A DNA stretch of 64,000 nucleotides from Brachyhypopomus gauderio (Eukaryota > Chordata > Actinopteri > Gymnotiformes > Hypopomidae). The stretch covers positions 15,508,410 to 15,572,409 of the forward strand of contig NC_135212.1 in assembly GCF_052324685.1 (NCBI RefSeq). Direction: 5' to 3'. The notes beneath the pieces were generated by a model, which was not told the DNA's origin, did no database searches, and saw only the letters and a list, made by a program, of their open reading frames with translations. Below, in pieces: positions 1 through 11,839 of the stretch. Both the position numbers and the translations under genes were made by a program. The number at the start of each line of letters is the position of its first letter. Position 1 is the first letter of the stretch.

Positions 1-104
1 TTATTAAGACCAATATAGAAAAAAACTAAGGCAGACTATGTTAAATATCAGCATTTAAAAGAAGGTCCCTATTCAGTTGTGTAGGAGTGCATGTGTGTCC
101 ATAC

Positions 105-229
105 TTAAGTTTGACCACTTGGTTATAGAGGGCCAGTGCGTCCTCTGTACTGCCCTGAAGCTGCATGACATAAGCCATCTGAGAATGGATTACAGCCAGC
201 TCAGCGTCTATATCCTCCTCCGTCACATC

Positions 230-292
<63 letters not shown>

Positions 293-2295
293 AAGAGCCT
301 TTTACAACCAGGTCAAACAAAGCAGACATGCGCATATACACAGAAATCATATTGTTTTTAATAGACTTCACTTTTATGCACTTTTTACAGTGCGTCTCAG
401 GCACCGTATCATTTATGCTTCCTTTCACTGTAATGCTATTAGGCACATGTGTCGGCTGCATGTGAATAACATAATAGTAAAAGCAGGTTATAGCAATACT
501 TCTCAAGACAAACAAGAGTCATGGGCAGTTTGGGAACTCACCGTGTCCTCAGACAGAGACCTCCTGCAGAGCTCTAACAGAACCAGGAAAATCAGAACCG
601 CATTAGAGAAAACAGCAGATTCCAGACTCACATTTCCTAACGAATTTGATGAACGCGACTGTTATTAAGGCAGATGGGCCACATTCCTCTAATAGAACAA
701 CATGACCTCTGACCTTCAGCTTGCTGAAGTTTCTTCATGGCCTCAGTGAGCAAGCCTCTGCCAATCAGAGCGCAGGCAGCATTGTAGCACAGTTCGTACG
801 AGACATCGGCGAGACCAAGATCCTCCTGCACACAAGGTGAGGGGAGGAGCAAGTTCAGTAACACCCTTGTGAAAGCTCAACCTGCAAGATGCCAGTTCAG
901 CAGAGGAGAATTTCTTATGCTCTGTGGGCATTTGTGTTTTGACTCACGGGTGTCGAGTTCTCCCACATGCTTTGTGCAGCCAGCACGGCAGCCATGTTAG
1001 TCTTCCTTTCCTCCTCATACTCATCCTGGGAATTCCTGATCAGGTCTTTATACACAGTTTCACACTCACTGTACCGCTCCAGCCTATATAGCTATAAACA
1101 CAAACAGACACAATCAGGAACGAAAAGACAGATTTGGTAATGACCACTTATTGAACCCAAACAGCCTTAAGCATTTGAAGCACTAAAGCACACACAAGGT
1201 GCACCTGCATAAGCAACGAATGGTTTTGTAGTGCAAAGAATACTTCAGCTTCAACACATGGGCATAACTCTCCACTCCCAAATAAGTCTGATAATTATTC
1301 AAGATCACAGTTTTCAGTATGGGTTGGATATGACTAATGTTAAGTGCCTCTGTAATTACACATTAATCAGCTTTATTCTTGGGGAGGGGGCACACACAGT
1401 CTCCATATACACTTTGGCTCCAGTTTTAAGTCAAGGCTAACATTCTTACCACTTGGCCATAGAGTTCTTTGAGTTTATCTGTCTGTTCAGCGATTCCTTC
1501 AATGGTCTTCAGTGCACTGTCCACTCTGTTCAGCCGATATTCACAGTATGCCTTCTCAAACCCAATCATATCACTATGGACAAACAAGACATTTCATCAA
1601 CAGATCGGTTTGTGTGTTCATGTCTTGTTTTGTGAGATGGTCCACTGTGCTGGATGAAGTGAGTATTCGTCGTCTTTGCTGTCTTTAGTCTTTTTCTAAA
1701 GTGAACAAGGCCGATGCTTTTACCTGGTGAGGGACCTGGTGTGTGTGTTCATCACATTCAGTGCTTCTTTGAACCCTCCGTTCTGAATAAGACACACTAT
1801 TTTACACCGCAGCGCGGTCACGTCGTCCTTATTCTCATGAAGAACTGAAAGAAAAGACCATACACTTATTTTAAGAGTGGACGAACTTCATTACTAGAAG
1901 AGCAGCAACTCTGGGGCGTTTAAACCCCGATGGACACGTAATCACTCCCCACACACACACACACACACACACATATCTAGTCATACAGCGTCCGTAAAAA
2001 CAAATGTCTGCTTGGTTATCCATTTCAAGCTGTAGTAAATAACACATTTGGCCCATGAAGCACCAACGTAACTGTTAATTCAGTTTAAATCCCTCAGATA
2101 ACGTTAGCTTAGCACGGCCCCAACACACAGATCTGCGACTGCACTTCGCTAAGATGTCACGATATCTTGCGGGACAATATGATTGGAATAGTTACTTTTA
2201 TTGACAGCTTTGATGGCTCTTGTGAAGTCGCCATTCTGGCCACAGCGGTTCACTTCGGTCCACAGCGACGCTAAGGACCCTGCGCCGCTCGCCAT
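105..2295 (-). CDS. srp72: SRP72, signal recognition particle 72 kDa subunit (5' part, exons 1-7)
   Basis: SRP72 is a tetratricopeptide protein that binds SRP68 and 7SL RNA in the S domain of the signal recognition particle, which targets ribosomes to the ER. Coding exons, 5' to 3': 2196-2295, 1724-1844, 1450-1573, 948-1091, 714-825, 542-573, 105-229. The rest lies left of the window. Recognisable segments are LWTEVNRCGQNGDFTRAI (exon 1), KDDVTALRCK (exon 2), FEKAYCEYRLNRVDSAL (exon 3), LYRLERYSEC (exon 4), SYELCYNAACALIGRG (exon 5) and DAELAVIHSQMAYVMQLQG (exon 7). These follow the human protein in order, and phases agree at all six internal junctions. The start is the ATG at 2293-2295, giving MASGAGSLASLW, close to the mammalian start. 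It lies downstream of EVC2 in the same orientation; human SRP72 is elsewhere (4q12), so this adjacency is not mammalian. The 3' end cannot be judged. Confidence 0.95.
231..290. repeat. (CA)n microsatellite abutting an SRP72 splice acceptor
   Basis: About 30 CA dinucleotides. On the minus (coding) strand this is a (GT)n run ending in TAG, and that AG is the acceptor of SRP72 exon 7. Confidence 0.95.
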
Positions 2296-4059
2296 CGCTA
2301 CGAGGTAAAAGGCCTGCGAACGAGATGACCCAGGAAGTAATATCGAGACTATTCTCTTCCGGGAACAATACTATTTCCATAGTAAAGGTCATTTTGACTA
2401 GGTTATAGGTTTGAGTATGACTTCGGACGTCAAGAGCAAATTAAATTTTTGGTATTAAAAAATGGATGTCTTTATCAAATATTCAGTTATTGCATGTGGA
2501 AACTAAGGAGTTTATGGAACCTGCTTTAGCTTTTAATCATACTAGATGACAGGAATTAAACCTTTGATATCACAAAACTAAAAATGCAATGTAAGTGTTT
2601 CTACTCTGTCTGCAGTACTTCCATTGATGTGTGTGCCTATTTTAAGAATGTACAGTGATGTTGATCAACACAACAAAATGGTATTATCTGCAAATGTTAC
2701 ATTATCATGGGCATTCGTAAAGGTATCTATACAAGATGAATAATGCCACAACACACACACACTTGTAGGGACATATATGAAAATACATGAGATATGTGAA
2801 AACAGTTGCTGTTAATGATTAACAGCAATCATTAACAGTTGCTGCCACACTCTCTCACACACAAAAATATTTACATTTTCTCTGTCCCACATATAATCCC
2901 ATACAGAATTAATTTTCCATCTTCTCTTTTTCCAAATGGCTGCCCTCCTACCCAGGAAATACTGAGACAAGGAGAGATGAGCCTTTCCTGCTATCCACAC
3001 TGGGCCAGCCACCTCCTGCCTAACCAGCTATGATGGAGGATCAACCCACTGCCCTGACTAACCAGCTATGATGAAGGATCAACCCACTACCCTGGCCCCT
3101 CTCACCACCCCGAATTCTCCCCTGCTATGACTGTATCTCCATGGCCCTGGAATACTGTTACTGTTATGCTTTCGATTCATTTGCACGGTTAAGAGACTTT
3201 TATTTCAGTGTGCAACTGTTGCTGTATAATCTTTGATTATGAACAGTAAAGACATCTATCAAAGCTATTGAAAGAGAAATATAATAATCTTAGATGTGTT
3301 CCCTTTGAAGGTTTCAGGCAAGTACAACCAGAGGTCCTTATCAGCTCTGACAGTCCTTAACTGATTATCCCTGTACAATATTACAAGGATTGTCACTGAG
3401 CCTTTTGACGTGTGTAGAAGTGTGGAATTTCAGTTGAGAGTGAGATTTGTGATCTAAATACTTCATTCTCCCCTTTTGCTGAGTCTCTACAGAAGAACAT
3501 ACAGCAGCTCTGGAAGTCAGATGTTCTGCCATACAAATTGAAGAAAGGGTTGATCAAGGGCCCATTGCAGTGTTAAAGACAAGGATTGAGTTCCTGTAGA
3601 TGAAGAGGTATGCTACACCACTTTTGAAGATAATAAAGTTTCCCTGGTTGCATGTACCACCAGAGGGAGCTATAGCCCTTCTCAAAGCTACTGAGTAGAA
3701 CATGTAGAAAAACCCTAGCCTGGCTGAGACACATCCTCTGCACTAGCAGCAAAATTTTGTTTTTAAGGACCCTCCATCATTTAAAATGTTTACATCAAAG
3801 GTATGACTATTAAATATGATCACACAGAAGTATTTTCAAGACGTTTATCTATGAAACATTGTCATCAGACTCCTGGATATAACAAATATACAATACAAAT
3901 ATTATTCTAAAGGTTATGAAGAACTGTATTCCAAGGCTTAATGCTGTCTTGTCTTCTTGCTTCTGGTATGTATCCTGTCAGAAATATTTGGCAGCTGGTT
4001 GCTTTTATTTTCACCGTCTTGTCTTTATATTCCAGATTCCAGATTCCTTACTAATTTAA

Positions 4060-4110
<51 letters not shown>

Positions 4111-4139
4111 TCTCCTCCTTTCTCATCCTTCTCTGGTGT
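2296..4139. other. Intergenic region between EVC2 3' end and SRP72 5' end
   Basis: The two genes run in the same direction. The part just right of 2295 must hold the SRP72 promoter; no TATA box is evident. The part just left of 4140 is the EVC2 3' UTR and contains a (CT)n run at about 4064-4104. A short direct duplication of the phrase taaccagctatgatg is seen near 3022 and 3058. No coding sequence is supported. Confidence 0.7.
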
Positions 4140-4950
4140 TTACTCCTGTGGAGCCACACTGCCCTTTTTAAACTTGAGGAAGCTTCTTTTTTTCTTGCGA
4201 ATGTAGTCTAAGCTCGGCAGAGGGGAGGAGTGTACGTCTTCCTGCTTTCCTGGTTGATGGCACTGAAAAATAAACAGTCTCTCTCCAGACACTGGACTTT
4301 CAACGGCGATACCCATGTGTTCAGATGGAATGGACTCTTTATGCCTTCTCTCTCCTGTAGCCCCGCCCGTCACACACACTGGGTCAGTGGTAGCGTCCTC
4401 CTTTGCTGCATCAGAGACAGGAACTGGCTCCTCTTTGCTTGTTTGCTCTTGAACCTGAGATTTGCAACAGAACTGAACCTTTGGAATCCCTTTAGAACCT
4501 TCTGCAGAACTGGAGAACAACTTGGCCAGAAGGGTCTGTTTCTTCTTCAGGATTCTGCAGGACCATAATACATCATCAGACATTAAATATTGCTAATTTT
4601 GTTTTTATGTAATAACCAGTTTGAGTATCTCTCTCTCTCTCACTCTCTCTCTCTCTCACACACACACACACATTTACATTTATGGCATTTAGCAGACGCT
4701 CTTATCCAGAGCGACTTACAAAGTGCTTTGCATCTGATCACAGAATTCATCCTAGTTAATAGTATAGATAGGCCAGAATTCAAGATACCATTGAGTCAGA
4801 CTACTACTAAACTATGTCATTACCTAGTGTTTTGCAAGTTAGGCGTTTGCCAAGAAGCACAAATAACAACGGCAAGTGGTATCAGCTGAGTTAGTGTTCT
4901 GGTAAGAACACAACAAACAGGTGGGTTTTCAGTCTACGCTTGAAGATAGC

Positions 4951-4993
<43 letters not shown>

Positions 4994-7212
4994 TTTTGTT
5001 AGACTGAGATTTCCAACTGTGAACTGACCGGCCTGTCTGTCTGTCTGTGTGCTGGTAGCAAGACGACAGGTTTCTCTTCACGATGTCTTTCCTCAGTCTG
5101 TCCACCAGGTCTCTGCAGGGTTCCAGTTCTTGCCTGTAATTCATGACTAAATTATTCCACATTTCTATAGAAAACACACATCCACCATATACTGCACAAA
5201 ACAGAAATGTTTTCTAGGCTTATAGTAAAACATCTTAAACTAAGACGTCTTGTGAATGAGAGTGTGTGATTTACGCCGCTTTAGGACTGAGTGCATCTAG
5301 AAGTGACTGTAGTTCTCCTTCAGGTAGTGTAGGTAGCAGGAGGTGCAGGAGCTCCTGGAGAACGTCAAGTGTCACTCCACTGAGCTTCACTAACACAGCA
5401 GCCAGAGCCAGATCCTGCACCCACACCAACACAGCACATACATACATAGACACTGTTGGGGTGGACAAATACGGAGTCTGTACACAGGTTGGGGTGAGGT
5501 AGAGGACATGTGGGGGTGTGTACACAGGTTAGGGTGAGGTAGAGGACATGTAGGGGGTGTGTACATGGGTTAGGGTGAGGTAGAGGACATGTAGGGGTGT
5601 GTACACAGGTTGGGGTGAGGTAGAAGACATGTAGGGGGTGCGTGCACAGGTTGGGGTGAGGTAGAGGACATGTGGGGGTGTGTACACAGGTTAGGGTGAG
5701 GTAGAGGACATGTAGGGGGTGTGTACATGGGTTAGGGTGAGGTAGAGGACATGTAGGGGTGTGTACACAGGTTAGGGTGAGGTAGAGGACATGTAGGGGT
5801 GTGTACACAGGTTAGGGTGAGGTAGAAGACATGTAGGGGGTGCGTACACAGGTTGGGGTGAGGTAGAGGACATGTAGGGGTGTGTACACAGGTTAGGGTG
5901 AGGTAGAGGACATGTAGGGGTGTGTACACAGGTTAGGGTGAGGTAGAGGACATGTAGGGGTGTGTAAGGGTGAGGTAGAGGACATGTAGGGGGTGTGTAC
6001 AAGGGTTAGGGTGAGGTAGAGGACATGTAGGGGAGTGTTAGGGTGAGGTAGAGGACATGTAGGGGTGTGTAAGGGTGAGGTAGAGGACATGTAGGGTGTG
6101 TGTACACGGGTTAGGGTGAGGTAGAGGACATGTAGGGGTGTGTTAGGGTGAGGTAGAGGACATGTAGGGGTGTGTAAGGGTGAGGTAGAGGACATGTAGG
6201 GGGTGTGTACACGGGTTAGGGTGAGGTAGAGGACATGTAGGGGTGTGTTAGGGTGAGGTAGAGGCATCACCTGCTCACAATGCGCATAAAGTGGCTTCAG
6301 CTCCAGCTTTTCCCTCACATCCTCCATCACCTGCTGCCTCCTGATCTCCTCCATTAGCCTACACACACGCGCACACACACATACACACACACTTCACTGA
6401 GATTTGCAACAGAACTCAAATGATCACATTTGAACTATCTCACAGCCAAGGAACTGATCTTTTTGTCACCTTTCAGTGAGAGTGTGTGTGAGCTGTTGCC
6501 TCTTGCATAGCGCCTCCTGCAGGCTCGTGGCCATCCTGCAGTCTTCATCCACCCCAAACAGCTCTACATCCATCCGGTCAGCAGCAGCCCAGACTTCATC
6601 AGAACTACAATCATACACTAATTCTGCTTCCTCTTTCTGTAGCTGAAACTCCAGCTCCTCCAAAGCCTACAGAGAGAAAGAAAACAGATGCTGGAATACA
6701 GATTATGATGATGGGCAGACTTACTCATATTAATCTCTACAGACCTTATAATGCATGAGGATTTGTGTTCATGTTTGGTGGTAGAACGTCCCTAGACTGT
6801 TGTGGAGGTGATGCAGTAGTGTAGGAGTGAGGAAGTCGAGCAGTTAGAGGGGAAGTTGGTCATTCCTGGCAACTGGATGTAGGCTCTCTGAAACTGACAC
6901 GTTTGTCAGTGCAAATGCAGCCCGTGGTACATGAGCACTCAAAGTGTCTACACTTGGTTGATTGTGTATATGTAACATACTGCCCCGCCCCCTGTCAATC
7001 ACATACTCTTTTCTCCCTCTCTTATGTGTTTTCCTTTGTCATGTGTCAGTCTGTTTACCTTTTTTCCACCTCTGTCCAGCCCCTCATTTCTATCCTGTCT
7101 ACAGTTGGTTAATTGTGTATATTGTCCTGCCTACAGTTGGTTAATTGTGTATATTGTCCTGTCTACAGGACAGTGATAGCTGTGCTGTTGGAGTGTGTGT
7201 ATATATATATAC

Positions 7213-7251
<39 letters not shown>

Positions 7252-9926
7252 GTTGGATGTACATTACCTCACCATGTTTGGGTGTACTCACCAGGCTCTG
7301 TGCTTGTACAGTGTTTGTGAGCTCCTGGTCTGCAGGTGTGTGTGGGACGTGCGGTAGCAGCATGGTCAGAAGCTCCAGCAGTGCTGAGTGAGTCTCCAGG
7401 ACTCTGAGTCTCCTCTCCCTCCTCTCCCACTGCACAGCCACCACCACCTGCGCTACACCCTGCTCACACTCACGCGCCTTCTGGTCCCAGTCCTCATACA
7501 CCTGGCAGAGAACATGAGAATTCGCTTTTACTTATTTTTTTAAATAATAGAGGAATAATAATAATATAATAATGTAATGAAAATAACAATAATAAAAATT
7601 TAGTAATAACTAGAGGGACCCCTCAATAAAACCTACCAAGGCTAGTGTTAGGCTAATCCTAACACTAACACTAACCCATAGGTGTGATAGTGGAGTGACT
7701 GTGACATGGTAGTGACACTGTAGTAATGACATGGCTGCAGTATGACCCACCATGTCTGCTTAGATCAAAAGGTGCAGGCTCTTAATTAGTAGCTCAAATA
7801 AGGAAAACAGAGCATGTTTGAGAATCAGACAGTATCAATATTTAAGGATAGACTGAAAATCCATTTGCATAGTTTGGCATTTTATTAAGTGTTGATCTGG
7901 GGGTTTATGGACATTGAGACTGATGGTGAACTAGGACATTATGATACTGTCACTTCACCTCTTGTCACTCAAGTGTGTTTACTGAGAGAAGTGGCGTGCC
8001 GATGTCCACAGAGTCCTTCATACCTTCTGTTTTCTGCTTATGTTTTGCTGTTTAATGTTTACATTGTTATTGTGGTGTCTAAATTCTTGGAGTCTTGGTT
8101 GCTCTCAAGGTTTCTTCCTCATGGGACATTTTCCTTGCCACCGTCACCTTTATGGTTTGCTCACTGCAAGCTTGGACTCAGACATGTGTAAAGCTGCTTT
8201 GTAACAGCAAAGTGTTTCGTGACTAGTGTAGTAGGTATAGCAGGAGTTTGAGTTCATCACACTGGTTAGACAGTCGTCCACCACACACACACAATCATGG
8301 TGTTTACCATCACTCTATATATCAATCACCTGTACCTCATCAACTCCATACATCTCCATCTCCTCATCCAGTGATCTTTCATCTACTCATGTTACACTCC
8401 ACTCTGAGAGAGAATATTTCCCCCTCTACCATTTTTCCTTCTCCCTTGTCTTCACCTCCTCCACACATGTGTTCCTACGTCTCTCCTGCTGATGGAAGTA
8501 AATTCTCTCCTCCACACTTCTGATGAGACTGTGCAGGTCTAGATCTTTGGCAGGCACACTTGCTTCTGTGCTGCACTCTCCAGAGCTCAGCACGGTCTGC
8601 AGAGACACAGTCACACAGGGAGAAGAGCAAGGGACGTGTTTGTGAAGACTTAAGCTCTCTGTCTAGTGTGTTTTCATGTTTGTGAAGACTTAAGCTCTCA
8701 GTCTAGTGTGTTTTCATGTTTGTTCCTTTTTTACCTTAGTTGAATATCTAAAAGCGACATGGTAACAGTAAAATAACTGTCACCTTTGATCCTTTAAGTC
8801 TCAGGGAAGTGTTTCCAGAATCTGCATCTTCACTGGCGTCAGGGTCCGAGCCGCGCTGGCTGCACTGTGTGATGGTGAGTGAGGCGAACAGTCCAGCCTG
8901 CCAGCGAGCACGTGGCAGCACAAGACAGCGATCCAGACCACACGTGCGTTTCACACTCTCCAGTCTCACACGCAGGAGGTCCTTCTCCGACATGGCTGTT
9001 TGTGATGCACACACACTCCTGTGTGAGAGAAGGCCGATCAAGCACAACACGTGTGGCTGTTTCTCTCACACACACAGGAAGAGAAGTGTCAGCGTCTGAC
9101 CTGCAGAACTGCCTTAGTCTCTCCCTCAGGACTTTCTGCTGATGTATCTCCTGCCGTCTGCGCTGCTGGATGAAGCAGCGGGAGGCTCGCAGGTCGTCGG
9201 TCGAGGTCTTCCTCCGCACGCGCAGCCTCTCCTGGGCTTCTGCCAGAGCTTCAGCCCCCACCTCCCTGTGGAGGAGCCACCGCGGCACGCCAAGTTCTCG
9301 CAGCGCCCGGGACACAGCAGCTACCACTGCCTTCAGCTCCACTACTGCCCCCTGCAGGACACGCAGCAGCATCTACAGGGCATGTGTGGAAATGGGACAG
9401 TTTAATGCTGGAGCACCATGTCTCTCTCTCGCTGCAGATGTGGGGGAGCACGTGAGGAAGGAAACCAAACGGCCTAAAGACCGAAAGATAATGTAACAGA
9501 TAACGTGTGTGTTTACCTTTCGAATTTCCGTTGCTGCCTGTTGGTCCAGGTGTGTGATGAGTTCAGAGAGCTGCATGCTGTGGGCCAACAGGACCGTCTG
9601 GCGCTGCAGCAGATACTGGTCCACCTGTCCCACACACACACTGGACCGGTCCTGCAGCTCACGCTTCTGCTCACACAGCTACACACACACGGGCAGAGAA
9701 CCCAAAATGAAAACAGGAGACACCAGAATGAGTACAGCCACACCTCTTACCATGAAAACCACTCACCATCTCCGATATGGATGCCTGTCTTGTTTTGATG
9801 ATGTCACCATGCATGGTGCTGCGTTCCCTGTTTATTGTGTCTTCTGAAGACTGTTTTACCCGCCGCAGCTCCAACTGAGCGTGCTCCAACTGCTGTGAAC
9901 ACTGATCATCAGAGAGACCACCCTCC

Positions 9927-9971
<45 letters not shown>

Positions 9972-11779
9972 CACATACACACGTACATATATACACACAC
10001 ATGCACACATACACACACGCACACACACACACAATTATGGGTAGGATCTTTGAGAAATTGACAAAGAACTTTTGTAAGTCACTCTGGATAAAAGTTTCTG
10101 CTAAATCCCACAATTATGAATGTAAATTCACATCAGTCAGTACTAGTGCTGGGTGGTATACCGGTTTGCACCGAAAACCGGTGTTTATTTTTGTTATCAT
10201 AAGAATTTTTCATATACTGGCCACACCGGTTTAAATAACCTTCATGTGTCCGGAACGCAGCACGGTGGTTAATTGTTTCTCAAGGGACGCTTTTTATTGC
10301 AGCGCCGCTAAGCACACATACAACAGAGCGCAAATCTAGCTTGCTGAAAACAGACGTTCTGAACCACAAATTCTCCAAACCTTGAAGTAGAAGATGATGT
10401 CCCAAAGAAACTTTTGCCAAAGAAATGAGTCGTGTCTGTTGTCAGGAAGTACCGTATTTTCTCGACTATACAGCGCACCTCAATATAAGCCGCACCCACA
10501 AAGTAAAAAAAAAAAAGGAAAATGTATAAGCCGCACCAGACTAAAAGCCGCATATATCTACTGAACTGAATACATTTAACTGAACATAACTGAACTGATC
10601 AGTTTCTGAAAGGTGCCTGTAGCGGGCGTCAGATTTGGCTTTCATCCGGTGCTGTGCCGAATTCCGACTCCCCTCATTTATCCGCATAAAGACGATACAG
10701 ATGATATTGTCGATTTATGTTTCTATGCATAAATAAGAGCTAGACTTTAATTATCCATCACAGCAAATGGCACGGCATTATCCATGTCCATAGACACACT
10801 GGCTCAAGGGTGTTAATTATTTTAAGTAAAATACACACTGGCACACAATATTTGGATTGGATCGGTATCGGATCGGCAGGCACGAGAAAATGCCGATCCA
10901 GACTCCCGATCGAGTTTTTTTTTTTTTAAGTCCGATCCGGACTTTCCAGCGCGCCCATTTAGATAATCCATTCCAGTTTTTGTTGTTTTCGCCAGTGAGA
11001 GTAAAATCCGGTCTGATTACATCTGTAATCATACATTTATCTTTATAGTACTGTAGAATGGGGTGGGGCATGAGGGTAGCAGGATAATAGAGTTTTAGGG
11101 ACATTTAAATGTTCACAGAAAGAAAGAAAACAGAGGCCAACGAATGAAAGGGGAGGAGAGATTGTGTACCTGTGGATCTCAGTGAACCAGCAGTCAATGT
11201 GCTGGGAGGAAATAGTGAATACGTCCCACAGCAGTTCCTGCAGCCCACATACGCCCTGCAGCAGGAAGTCCCGACGCGCATGACGCTCACTCAACACTGC
11301 CCTCTGATTGGCCACAAACAAATCAAGCACCTCCTCCAGCTGGTCCTACAGGCAACACAAAGCATTGGGGTGTTTCACCCCATGGGTGTTGGGCTTTATT
11401 GCATGTAGTCTTTTCCATCTTAAATTACATTAATATTACTGTCATATGTTTTAATGCTGTTCATTAGGTCAAATGCAGTTCCTGCTTTACTTGGGGGGGG
11501 GGTAACCTGGAGAACCTGGAGTAGTTCTGATGGTTACCTGGCAGGTGTAGTAGCCATGCAGCAGCTGGTTGGCCATGTCCTCCTCTAGCTCGCCCACGCT
11601 AGCAGCCTCCTGCAGCTCCTCGGTGAAGATGGCATGCAGCTCAGCTCTCCTGCGGAGGGCGATGTGTCTCTGCGCCTGTGCGCGTGCCTCTTCCTGCCTC
11701 GCCAGCCGGCCCTGCTGCAGACAACGCTGCTCCATCTTCTGCAGACGCTCCAACAGCACAGTGTACTCCAACACCGCCT

Positions 11780-11839
<60 letters not shown>

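Noticed and set aside
5134..5164. Alternative upstream acceptor (CTATAG at 5165) for EVC2 exon 5029-5133
   Set aside because: Using it would break phase with the preceding exon 5275-5414. The acceptor TTACAG before 5133 keeps phase on both sides.
5365..6390. Open frames of [20 protein letters not shown] repeats
   Set aside because: They are periodic translations of the minisatellite. Only the short real exons 5275-5414 and 6271-6358 at its borders are coding.
8839..9372. Single 177-codon minus-strand exon
   Set aside because: It merges EVC2 exon 9101-9372 with intron sequence. Splicing at 9101 to the exon starting at 9018 keeps the EVC2 frame.
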